Assembly (NCBI GenBank): GCA_001800495.1
Contig: MGVM01000117.1
Coordinates: 1 to 6,928 of the forward strand
Reading direction: 5' to 3'
From: Elusimicrobia bacterium RIFOXYB2_FULL_48_7
GTDB lineage: Bacteria; Elusimicrobiota; Endomicrobiia; CG1-02-37-114; XYA2-FULL-39-19
DNA length: 6,928 nt
Position numbers and translations under genes: made by a program. The notes beneath the pieces were generated by a model, which saw nothing but the letters and a program-made list of their open reading frames with translations, was not told the DNA's origin and did not search any database. This document shows, one piece after another, positions 1-6,890 of the stretch; the first letter of the stretch is position 1; every line of letters starts with the position of its first letter.

Positions 1-1290
1 ATTCAGCATTACTGGATGTTTTTTAATTATTTTTTCCAGAATATTCCATATTTCCGACTGTTGTTTTTCAAGTATTCTTTTAGCCGCCTTGAGGGTTATG
101 TTTTCCTGCTTTATTAGCTCATGCAATAAGAATGGTTTGAAAAGCTCAACTGCCATTTCTTTAGGAAGTCCGCACTGGTGTAATTTGAGGTTAGGGCCCA
201 CGACAACAACGCTCCGGCCAGAATAATCCACCCTTTTCCCAAGCAGGTTCTGTCTGAACCTTCCCTGTTTTCCTTTTAATATATCAGAAAAAGATTTCAG
301 CGGCCGGTTACCGGCTCCTACTACAGGGTTCACACGTGAACCGTTTTCAATCAATGAATCAACAGCTTCCTGTAGAAGCCGTTTTTCATTGTTTATCATT
401 ATTTCCGGGGCTTTCAGGGATTGTATATGTTTAAGACGGTTGTTCCTGTTAATAATCCTGCGATACAGGTCATTAAGATCACTGGTCGCAAACTTACTGC
501 CTTCAAGCAGTACTAACGGGCGTAAGTCCGGAGGAATCACCGGCAATACAGTCATAATCATCCACTCAGGCCTCATATTTGCGTTTACGAATCCCTCAAA
601 CAAACGGAAACGGCGGGTCATTCTTGCGCGTTCAGCTTCTGACTGGGTTTTTCTCAGTACTGCTTCGATTTTTTCTATTTCTTTTTTTAGGTCGATTTTT
701 TCAAGGATCCTGCGGATCGCACCGGCGCCTATATCTGCTTTCAGCTTTTCCCTGAATTCAGCCTTGTATTTATTATATTCTTCTGGAGATAAAAGGCTCT
801 TTTCCTTGATTACCACTTTTCCGCTGCTGTCTTTTACGTCTTCAAGTACAAGGTAACGCAAATAGTAGATAACTCTTTCCAAATCTATTAAAGGCATTTC
901 CAGGAACATTCCGATTTTTGATGGCGGCTTCCTTAAAAACCAGATATGTGAAATCGGCACAGCAAGCTCGATGTGCCCCATGCGCTCACGGCGTACCCTT
1001 GCTTCAGTGACCTCAACTCCACACCTGTCGCATATCACACCTTTGTGTTTGACAAATTTATACTTTCCGCAGTTGCATTCCCAGTCCCTTACAGGACCAA
1101 AAATCCTTTCACAGAATAAACCGTCTCTTTCCGGCCTGAATGTCCTGTAATTGATTGTCTCAGGCTTTTTTACTTCGCCATAAGTCCATGACCTGATATT
1201 TTCAGGAGATGCCACAGATATTTTTATGTTATCAAAATCATAAAAATTTATTTGTGGAACCACTTTCTTTTTTTGGAAATTATATGCCAT
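1..1290 (-). CDS. rpoC: RNA polymerase subunit beta' (RpoC), N-terminal 430 residues, cut by the left window edge
   Basis: This is the N-terminal third of the largest RNA polymerase subunit, which forms the clamp and, further downstream, the Mg2+-binding catalytic centre. I translated it from the ATG at 1290; the frame stays open to base 1. The N-terminal zinc finger is intact, with Cys72, Cys74, Cys87 and Cys90. It is followed by RRERMGHIELA (100-110), the clamp region FATSDLNDLYRR (267-278), the sigma-binding clamp helices (about 281-314), and the KGKQGRFRQNLLGKRVDYSG block (339-358). The fragment ends at HPVMLN (425-430), just before the RAPTLHR and NADFDGD motifs, so the catalytic aspartates lie outside the window. 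It starts 20 bases after rpoB with an AGAGG ribosome-binding site six bases before the ATG. The rudder-region loop NGSRVNPVVGAG (316-327) differs from the common NGRRGRPVTG pattern. Identity is certain from these family motifs; the gene is partial only because of the window edge. Confidence 0.98.
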   Translation of the reverse strand, partial: MAYNFQKKKVVPQINFYDFDNIKISVASPENIRSWTYGEVKKPETINYRTFRPERDGLFCERIFGPVRDWECNCGKYKFVKHKGVICDRCGVEVTEARVRRERMGHIELAVPISHIWFLRKPPSKIGMFLEMPLIDLERVIYYLRYLVLEDVKDSSGKVVIKEKSLLSPEEYNKYKAEFREKLKADIGAGAIRRILEKIDLKKEIEKIEAVLRKTQSEAERARMTRRFRLFEGFVNANMRPEWMIMTVLPVIPPDLRPLVLLEGSKFATSDLNDLYRRIINRNNRLKHIQSLKAPEIMINNEKRLLQEAVDSLIENGSRVNPVVGAGNRPLKSFSDILKGKQGRFRQNLLGKRVDYSGRSVVVVGPNLKLHQCGLPKEMAVELFKPFLLHELIKQENITLKAAKRILEKQQSEIWNILEKIIKKHPVMLN

Positions 1291-1296
1291 TTCTTT

Positions 1297-1301
1297 CCTC
1301 T
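1297..1301 (-). promoter_or_regulatory. Ribosome-binding site of rpoC
   Basis: The minus strand reads AAAGAGGAAAGAAATG. AGAGG lies six bases before the ATG at 1290, inside the 20-base gap after the rpoB stop. It supports the chosen rpoC start, and the resulting N-terminus (MAYNFQKKKVV) leads directly into conserved RpoC sequence. Confidence 0.8.
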
Positions 1302-1310
1302 TTGATTTTT

Positions 1311-4300
1311 TTATGCAGTGACCTTTTCTTTCACTTGTTTCTGGTGGCCTTTGCCGGACCCCATAAGCGCAGTTGATTTCAACAGTTCAAGGTTCAAACC
1401 AACCCCCTGCAGCTCTTTTATAAGTACTTTGAAAGCCTCCGGCACGCCCGATTCAGGAAGACTTTTTCCCTTTATGATTGCCTCGTAGACCTTAGTCCTT
1501 CCGCTGACATCGTCGCTTTTAACCGTGAGAATTTCACGAAGTGTATGAGCTGCTCCATATCCCTCGATAGCCCATATTTCCATTTCACCGAACCTCTGGC
1601 CGCCGAATTGTGCTTTGCCTCCAAGTGGCTGTCTGGTAATCAAGGAGTAAGGACCCGTAGACCTTGCATGTATTTTATCTTCCACCATATGGAACAATTT
1701 CATCATATACATATTCCCAATCGTTATCCTTTCCATGAACGGCTCGCCTGTCCTGCCATCAAACAATTTAATTCTGCAATCATCAGTTGGGAGATATTCT
1801 TCTTTCATCCCTTTTTGTCGAAGATAGTCTTTCGCCTTTCTTATCATTTCTATCACTTCATCTTCTTTCGCACCGTCAAAAACAGGCGTGACCATCTGTT
1901 CGCCAAGCACACTTGACGCCCAGCTTAACATTGATTCAAGTAATTGCCCCACGTTCATCCTTGAAGGTATGGATAACGGCGACAGGATAACATCAATCGG
2001 TGTTCCATCGGGAAGATGAGGCATGTCTTCAACCGGCAGTATTTTTGAAACGACTCCCTTGTTACCGTGCCTTCCGGCAAGTTTATCGCCTACCTGCAGC
2101 CTTCTTTTAGAAGCTATATATACTTTTACCACCTTGTTTACTGTTATAGGAAGCCCATCTCCATTCTTGACCTGCTCCTTTTTCATTTCGCAGGTTTCTT
2201 CAAGTTTTTTTTCTTTTTCCTGGATGAACTTGTTTATCCTGTCTTTTTCCGACTTTCCCGTATTTTCCAACAACTCCTCTTTAAGCAAATTTAGTTTTTT
2301 AACTTCATTCTTGTATTCCTCATGAATTTCTAGATTTTTTTTCTTTTCTGTCTTTTTGGTGAGCTTTTCCCACCTGTTCAAAACCTGGACATTGATTACC
2401 TTGCCGGTAACTCCCGGTGGAACCCTTAATGAAGCGTCAGCAACGTCTTCAGCCTTCTTGCCGAAAATGGCTTTCAAAAGGCGTTCTTCCATAGTAACCT
2501 GCTGTTCACCTTTTGGGGTTGTCTTCCCGACTAGTATATCTCCCGGACCCACTTCCACTCCTATCCTAATTATTCCGCTTTCATCCAGGTTCAGCAGGTC
2601 TTCCGCTCCTACGTTCGGTATATCACGAGTAATTTCTTCGGGCCCGATTTTTGTATCCCTAGCTTCAATCTGGAATTCTTGTATATGAATGGAAGTAAAT
2701 TTATCTTCTCTTACAACTTTTTCACTGACAAGAATAGCGTCCTCAAAATTGTATCCTTCCCAAGACATAAAAGCCATCAGGACATTCTGTCCGAGAGACA
2801 ACTGCCCATCAGTTGTGCATAGTCCATCAGCTATTACATCTTTCTTCCTTACTTTATCTCCTTTATTAACAATGGGCTTATAACTGATACATGTATTCTG
2901 GTTTGAACGGTTGTATTTTTTTAAATAATATATGTCAACATCCCTGTCTTCCGTGTAAATGGCAATCTCTTCCGAACTTACAAAGATTATCTCTCCCGGT
3001 CGTTCAGCTGTGATGACAGCATAAGAATCTATTGCCACTCTTTTCTCAACACCCGTCGCGGTAAAAGGCTTCTCGGAGTTTAACAAAGGAACTGCCTGGC
3101 GCTGCATATTTGAACCCATCAATGCGCGGTTCGCATCATCGTGTTCAAGGAAAGGTATCAGTCCAGTTGAAACAGAAATCACCTGCATAGGGGATATATC
3201 CATAAAATCGATTTTTTCAGGCTCTACAAATTTAATGTCACCTTTGTGCCTGCAGTGGACCAGATCCTGCGTGAACGAGTTGTTTTTATCAAGAATAGCG
3301 TTTGCCTGGGCAATTGTGTATTCATCTTCTTCATCTGCTGTCAAATACACAACTTCAGCGCTTCCCGAAACCTTTCCCTTGACAACTTTGCGGTAAGGCG
3401 TTTCAATCAACCCGTATTCACTAACTCTAGCATAGCTTGCCAATGATGTTATAAGTCCTATATTAGGTCCTTCAGGAGTTTCAATTGGGCATATTCTTCC
3501 GTAATGTGTATGATGCACGTCCCTTACTTCAAAACCCGCACGTTTGCGGTGCAAACCACCGGGCCCCAGCGCTGAAAGCCGCCTTTTATGAGTAAGTTCC
3601 GCCAGAGGGTTTGTCTGGTCAAGGAACTGTGAAAGCTGTGATGTTCCGAAAAACCTTCTTACTGATAGAACAAGAGGCGTGGCATTGAAAAGCAATCTTG
3701 GCGTTAGAGATGTTTTCTTGTCTGCGGAGTTCATTCTTTCTTTTGTAAATCTTGCTGAATTCACAAGTCCTATGCGTATTTGCGTTTCAAACAGTTCTCC
3801 GACAGACCTTATTCTCCTATTGCCGAGGTGATCAATATCATCAACATTGTATCCTGGTAATCCGGTACTCAAATTAAGGAGGTATTTTATTGTTGCAATT
3901 ATATCTTCTTTTGTCAGGACCCTTTTTCTTTCAGGGGGTATGGTAAAGGAGGATTTGAGCTTCTGGTTCTTTTCCATCCCTAAAAACAACTTGCTGAATT
4001 TTTTGTTCAATTTATAACGCCCTACCTTGCTTAAATCATACCTTCTTAATTTGAACAATAGAGCATCAAGGTAACTTTCCGCGATTTCAGGGGTAATAAG
4101 TTCGGGTGTGTGGAGTATTTTGTAGATGATATCAATTGCTTTTTTCTTGTTTTTTGTAGGGTCTTCCTTGATCGTGTGTATTATTGACAAGTTATCAAGC
4201 TCCTGATCAAACTTGATAACCTGTATCTCGTTGACTTTTTCACTGTATTTTTTTATGTCTTCTTCTGTTATTTCGTGCAGCGTGTCAGCAATAACTTCTC

Positions 4301-5060
4301 CAGTTTTTTTGTCAATTATATCTTCTGACAAAATTTTTCCCACGCACTCGCTAAAACTATTTTTTCTTATAGTTTCAGTATTATAAAAAATGTTTACAAG
4401 TTCGTTGTCAGTCTCATAACCAAGCGCCCTTAAAAGAACGGTTGCTGGAACTTTCCTTTTTTTATCGATGCGAACAAATAGAATGTTGTTTAAATCAAAT
4501 TCGAATTCAAGCCATGAACCACGGTAAGGTATAATTGTCGATTTATAAAGCTTTTTTCCGAAATGTGAAATTGGTTTTTCTTCATCGTCCTCAAATATTA
4601 CGCCTGGAGACCTGTGAATCTGGGTCACAACGACTCTTTCGGCTCCATTGATAATAAAAGAACCTGACTCTGTCATAAGAGGCAAATCACAAAGGTAAAC
4701 TTCCTGTTCAGCAAGCTCTTTAATCTTGCCGTTTTCCAGTTTTTGAAGCAACCTGAAAACAACATTCAGGGGGGCGTCATAGGTAAGGTCTTTTGATATT
4801 GCTTCGTCCGGAGGTATCTTAGGTTTTCCTACGCTGTAGTTGAGATACTGGATTTTAAGGCTTTGATTTGAGTTCTCAATGCCTTCACCTTCCGCAGCGT
4901 CTCCAAATACATCAAGAAAGGCCTGATGCAGTCCTTGGTTTTTGCGTTTTTCAGGCTCTATTTCTGCCTGTAGAAAATCCTTGTATGAAGTTTTTTGCAA
5001 GCTTATTAAATCCGGCAAATCCATTGCTGTCTTTAATTTCGCAAAATTCTTTTGCTTCAT
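1311..5060 (-). CDS. rpoB: RNA polymerase subunit beta (RpoB), full length, 1249 residues
   Basis: This is the second-largest catalytic subunit of RNA polymerase. Numbering is from the ATG at 5060. The protrusion has FIINGAERVVVTQIHRSPG (about 135-153). The rifampicin pocket (about 470-503) keeps Gln478, Asp481, His491 and Ser496, equivalent to E. coli 513, 516, 526 and 531, so the target is predicted to be drug-sensitive. WEGYNFEDAI holds the active-site Glu773-Asp774. GDKLAGRHGNKG carries Lys993 and Lys1001, equivalent to E. coli Lys1065 and Lys1073. The C-terminal GGKAQFGGQRFGEMEIWAIE block and the TVKSDDVSGR segment are intact. Insertions occupy the lobe (about 220-330) and the flap (about 899-964), the latter a charged coiled coil. 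A TTG directly precedes the ATG (5063-5061). I prefer the ATG because GAGG lies eight bases before it; the TTG start would add one residue. No frameshift is seen. E. coli RpoB has 1342 residues; the shorter length here partly reflects the smaller insertions. Confidence 0.98.
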   Translation of the reverse strand: MKQKNFAKLKTAMDLPDLISLQKTSYKDFLQAEIEPEKRKNQGLHQAFLDVFGDAAEGEGIENSNQSLKIQYLNYSVGKPKIPPDEAISKDLTYDAPLNVVFRLLQKLENGKIKELAEQEVYLCDLPLMTESGSFIINGAERVVVTQIHRSPGVIFEDDEEKPISHFGKKLYKSTIIPYRGSWLEFEFDLNNILFVRIDKKRKVPATVLLRALGYETDNELVNIFYNTETIRKNSFSECVGKILSEDIIDKKTGEVIADTLHEITEEDIKKYSEKVNEIQVIKFDQELDNLSIIHTIKEDPTKNKKKAIDIIYKILHTPELITPEIAESYLDALLFKLRRYDLSKVGRYKLNKKFSKLFLGMEKNQKLKSSFTIPPERKRVLTKEDIIATIKYLLNLSTGLPGYNVDDIDHLGNRRIRSVGELFETQIRIGLVNSARFTKERMNSADKKTSLTPRLLFNATPLVLSVRRFFGTSQLSQFLDQTNPLAELTHKRRLSALGPGGLHRKRAGFEVRDVHHTHYGRICPIETPEGPNIGLITSLASYARVSEYGLIETPYRKVVKGKVSGSAEVVYLTADEEDEYTIAQANAILDKNNSFTQDLVHCRHKGDIKFVEPEKIDFMDISPMQVISVSTGLIPFLEHDDANRALMGSNMQRQAVPLLNSEKPFTATGVEKRVAIDSYAVITAERPGEIIFVSSEEIAIYTEDRDVDIYYLKKYNRSNQNTCISYKPIVNKGDKVRKKDVIADGLCTTDGQLSLGQNVLMAFMSWEGYNFEDAILVSEKVVREDKFTSIHIQEFQIEARDTKIGPEEITRDIPNVGAEDLLNLDESGIIRIGVEVGPGDILVGKTTPKGEQQVTMEERLLKAIFGKKAEDVADASLRVPPGVTGKVINVQVLNRWEKLTKKTEKKKNLEIHEEYKNEVKKLNLLKEELLENTGKSEKDRINKFIQEKEKKLEETCEMKKEQVKNGDGLPITVNKVVKVYIASKRRLQVGDKLAGRHGNKGVVSKILPVEDMPHLPDGTPIDVILSPLSIPSRMNVGQLLESMLSWASSVLGEQMVTPVFDGAKEDEVIEMIRKAKDYLRQKGMKEEYLPTDDCRIKLFDGRTGEPFMERITIGNMYMMKLFHMVEDKIHARSTGPYSLITRQPLGGKAQFGGQRFGEMEIWAIEGYGAAHTLREILTVKSDDVSGRTKVYEAIIKGKSLPESGVPEAFKVLIKELQGVGLNLELLKSTALMGSGKGHQKQVKEKVTA
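2169..2366 (-). other. Lineage-specific coiled-coil insertion in the RpoB flap region
   Basis: Codons for about residues 899-964 encode a highly charged, Lys/Glu/Leu-rich helical stretch. It sits between the conserved VTGKVINVQVLNRWE and the conserved VNKVVKVYIASKRRLQVGDK. Short RpoB proteins, such as those of Gram-positive bacteria, join these blocks almost directly. E. coli has a roughly 105-residue insertion here (SI2, also called beta-i9, about 938-1042) that likewise ends in an EKKLE motif and a basic helix. The copy here is about two-thirds of that length. The position is read from the sequence; the equivalence to beta-i9 is inferred from the flanking motifs. Confidence 0.75.
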
Positions 5061-5062
5061 CA

Positions 5063-5091
5063 ATTATACCTCGTGAATTAACTGTTGTTAA
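5063..5091 (-). promoter_or_regulatory. Possible sigma70-type promoter overlapping the rpoB start
   Basis: On the minus strand, TTAACA (5091-5086, five of six to TTGACA) is followed by a 17-base spacer and TATAAT (5068-5063, six of six). The expected transcription start, about seven bases downstream (near 5056), falls just past the ATG at 5060. A transcript from it would therefore lack the rpoB start codon and ribosome-binding site. The match may be fortuitous in this AT-rich gap. It could otherwise give an untranslated or alternatively started RNA. Confidence 0.3.
5069..5072 (-). promoter_or_regulatory. Ribosome-binding site that decides the rpoB start
   Basis: The minus strand reads ACGAGGTATAATTGATG. 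GAGG is eight bases from the ATG at 5060 and five bases from the overlapping TTG at 5063. The eight-base spacing and the stronger codon favour the ATG. Confidence 0.7.
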
Positions 5092-5121
5092 CTCTGTTTC
5101 CGTGATGGATGAAAAACGCGC

Positions 5122-5520
5122 CTACTTTATCTCTACTGTTGCTCCGATTTCCGTAAGCTTTTTCTTTATTTCTTCCGCTTGATCTTTGGAAACATTTTCT
5201 TTTACTGGTTTCGGCGCTCCGTCAACAAGGTCTTTCGCTTCCTTTAAACCCAGACCCGTGATTTCGCGTACTGTTTTGATAACAGGGATTTTATTCCCGC
5301 CGGCACTTGACAGAACAACTGTAAATTCCGTTTTTTCTTCAGGTGCTGTAACTGCTCCTGCTGCAGGCTGTGCTACTCCACCTACGGGCATTGGTCCAAA
5401 ACCTGCTGCCTGTACCCCGAACTTTTCTTCCAGGGATTTCACCAACTCTGCTAATTCAAGCACCGTCATCGTTGAAATAACATCAATTATCGCTTCTTTG
5501 CCATTTGGTTTATCTGACAT
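5122..5520 (-). CDS. rplL: 50S ribosomal protein L7/L12 (bL12), 132 residues
   Basis: L7/L12 is the multicopy, flexible ribosomal stalk protein. It docks on L10 by its N-terminal domain and recruits EF-Tu, EF-G and other translational GTPases by its C-terminal domain. The N-terminal dimerisation helices are MTVLELAELVKSLEEKFGV (18-36). An Ala/Pro/Gly/Val-rich hinge follows (about 38-60). The globular domain has NKIPVIKTVREITGLGLKEA (76-95), with factor-contacting Lys77, Lys82, Arg85, Lys93 and Lys96 all present, and ends in GATVEIK. E. coli L12 has 121 residues; the extra length here is a short polar N-terminus and a slightly longer hinge. The frame is open further upstream, but I start at the ATG at 5520 because a very strong GGGAGGGGG element precedes it and the upstream residues overlap rplJ. 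The gene follows rplJ by 16 bases, and 61 bases separate it from rpoB. Confidence 0.97.
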   Translation of the reverse strand: MSDKPNGKEAIIDVISTMTVLELAELVKSLEEKFGVQAAGFGPMPVGGVAQPAAGAVTAPEEKTEFTVVLSSAGGNKIPVIKTVREITGLGLKEAKDLVDGAPKPVKENVSKDQAEEIKKKLTEIGATVEIK

Positions 5521-5528
5521 CTGCTTTT

Positions 5529-5537
5529 CCCCCTCCC
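5529..5537 (-). promoter_or_regulatory. Strong ribosome-binding site of rplL, overlapping the rplJ stop
   Basis: The purine tract GGGAGGGGG begins with the last base of the rplJ TAG and lies eight bases before the rplL ATG at 5520. It is the strongest Shine-Dalgarno element in the window. This fits the need for four or more L12 copies per L10. The overlap with the rplJ stop suggests translational coupling. Confidence 0.8.
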
Positions 5538-6064
5538 TATTGGGCTTTTTCCTTTTTGTTTTTGATCTGCTGTAAAACACAAACAAGGTTACCCTGTGAT
5601 GATTTCATTGCATTCATTAACCTGATAAAGGGCATCTTCATCATTATAATCGATTGCCCGATCAATATCTCTTTTGAAGGCAAATTCGCAACCCTGGTCA
5701 TTTCAGGCAGCGAAAGAAGCTTCCCAAACATGTATCCTGATTTTAACTTGAATTTATTATGATCCTTCGAAAACTGCAGAAGTTTTTTTAATGCCTGAAC
5801 AGGGTCGTCATTCTTGATGAAAACAAGACCCATGGGGCCCGCAAGCCCCTGAGCAAGCTGTTCCAGCTTATTGCTCTTGAAAACAAGTGATAAAATCTTA
5901 TTTTTAGGGATTTGATATTTTGAATTCAATGACCTGAGGTGCTTGCGCAATTCCTCTGTTTCGAGGACTGTAAGCCCCTGGTATTCGGTAAATACCAGAT
6001 GTGGTGAAGAACCGATTTCTTTAGTTAACTTTTCAAAAACTTCTTTTTTTGATTGTAATACCAT
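5537..6064 (-). CDS. rplJ: 50S ribosomal protein L10 (uL10), 175 residues
   Basis: L10 anchors the ribosomal stalk: its N-terminal domain binds 23S rRNA with L11, and its C-terminal helix binds L7/L12 dimers. The N-terminal domain shows VFTEYQGLTVLETEELRKHL (24-43), which matches the family pattern of a small hydrophobic strand followed by GLT and ELR. The middle has GPMGLVFIKNDDPVQALKKL (76-95), then LKSGYMFGKLLS and the LPSKEILIGQ segment (128-137). The rest is a hydrophobic helix and a basic tail that would bind L12. Length is normal (about 165-180). The usually constant VKNT in the RNA-binding domain is PKNK here (53-56). The gene starts two bases after the upstream exported-protein gene and ends 16 bases before rplL, so it is a middle gene of an operon. 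No separate leader for L10-mediated autoregulation can exist between it and its neighbour. Confidence 0.95.
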   Translation of the reverse strand: MVLQSKKEVFEKLTKEIGSSPHLVFTEYQGLTVLETEELRKHLRSLNSKYQIPKNKILSLVFKSNKLEQLAQGLAGPMGLVFIKNDDPVQALKKLLQFSKDHNKFKLKSGYMFGKLLSLPEMTRVANLPSKEILIGQSIIMMKMPFIRLMNAMKSSQGNLVCVLQQIKNKKEKAQ

Positions 6065-6066
6065 TT

Positions 6067-6873
6067 TTAAAACCCTATTCCCATGCCAAGCGAGAAACTC
6101 GTTTCACCTATAAAGTTCGCTTCGCAGATTATTGACTCGTAGGATGTTAATTTGAGCTTCGCTCCGGCAAATAAATTAATATTGTCTTTATACCCGTCTA
6201 TGTAACTCAATGTCGAAGAATCTTGTAATTTCAGGTAGCTTCTGAATATTTTAAACCCGCCGAACGACTCAATTTTCCCCATTTTCTTGCTAACATTGAA
6301 AACCGTCTGTCCTTCCAATGTTGATAGCTTTCCGTCAATTACACCCGCAAGAGACCCGTCAACAGAAAACTTCCTTATTATGTTTTCCGCGACAGAGCAA
6401 CCAAAATCCAAGGATATTCCGGGAGTAACGATCGTTTCAGGAAAGACTTGGCAACGGAAACCGATACCGGCAAGCATGCCCGGGTCGACAGTTTCAAACC
6501 TGTTGACTGAGGCAGTGGATGGAATGTCAAGGACATAATCGCAGGAACCTATTTTGCCCCACCAGGTAAGCCCGCCAAATGGATTGAAGATTATCTTGAC
6601 AGTCTCCTGGTTTGAAAGTGCCCTGCAATTAATTCTTGATTCGGTCATGGAAACATAATTAACAACCGTATTCCCGACCGTTATGCCAGGGCTGACATTG
6701 TATACAGCTATTTCCGGGTTAGCCCTCAGGGAGTTATAATAAAAGGAAGCCCTGAAACTGCCCTTCGACAGCTGACATGCAGTGTCCATCAACTCTGAAC
6801 AATACGCAACCTGAAAACATGAGAAAGAACATAAAAACAACAATACGACTATCCAAAACCTGTTTTTTATCAT
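6067..6873 (-). CDS. Unrecognised exported protein, probable outer-membrane beta-barrel, 268 residues
   Basis: I do not recognise the family. The N-terminus is a classical signal peptide: a basic MIKNR, a hydrophobic core (about 6-24), and a plausible cleavage near AYC-SE (24-27). The cysteines there do not form a proper lipobox, so a lipoprotein is unlikely. The mature part is rich in alternating polar/hydrophobic strands with Gly and aromatic residues, for example [14 protein letters not shown] (96-109), [12 protein letters not shown] (133-144), [13 protein letters not shown] (204-216) and LFAGAKLKL (234-242). It ends in [12 protein letters not shown], where the C-terminal Phe after an amphipathic strand is the usual outer-membrane assembly signal. 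Several cysteines remain in the mature part, which is somewhat unusual for a porin-like protein. The start at 6873 is chosen because it gives the signal peptide, but no Shine-Dalgarno element precedes it. It lies between a 5S rRNA gene and rplJ, two bases from the latter. A function cannot be given; barrel topology is an inference. Confidence 0.8.
6073..6076 (-). promoter_or_regulatory. Weak ribosome-binding site of rplJ inside the upstream gene
   Basis: AGGG lies eight bases before the rplJ ATG at 6064, in the last codons (Ile-Gly) of the upstream reading frame. That frame stops with TAA two bases before the ATG. The arrangement suggests that ribosomes ending the upstream gene restart at rplJ. 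Confidence 0.5.
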
Positions 6874-6890
6874 TATAATGGGATGATTGC

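Noticed and set aside
389..856. Plus-strand open frame opposite rpoC
   Set aside because: It lies wholly antisense to conserved RpoC sequence, its translation is a Ser/Leu/Phe-rich string with no recognisable motif, and it has no ribosome-binding site. It is a shadow frame.
1545..3446. Several plus-strand open frames opposite rpoB
   Set aside because: All are antisense to strongly conserved RpoB motifs and have low-complexity, Phe/Ser-rich translations, as expected of shadows of a Lys/Glu-rich gene.
5105..5121. GCGCGTTTTT just after the rplL stop as an intrinsic terminator or attenuator
   Set aside because: There is a T-run but no GC-rich stem before it, so it does not form a credible terminator.
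5521..5586. Upstream extension of rplL (22 extra residues, Lys/Arg-rich)
   Set aside because: It overlaps the end of rplJ in another frame, is unlike any L12 N-terminus, and would ignore the very strong ribosome-binding site before the ATG at 5520.
6091..6101. CGAG-TTT-CTCG small inverted repeat 27 bases before rplJ
   Set aside because: A four-pair stem with a three-base loop inside coding sequence is easily produced by chance, and nothing links it to an L10-binding leader.
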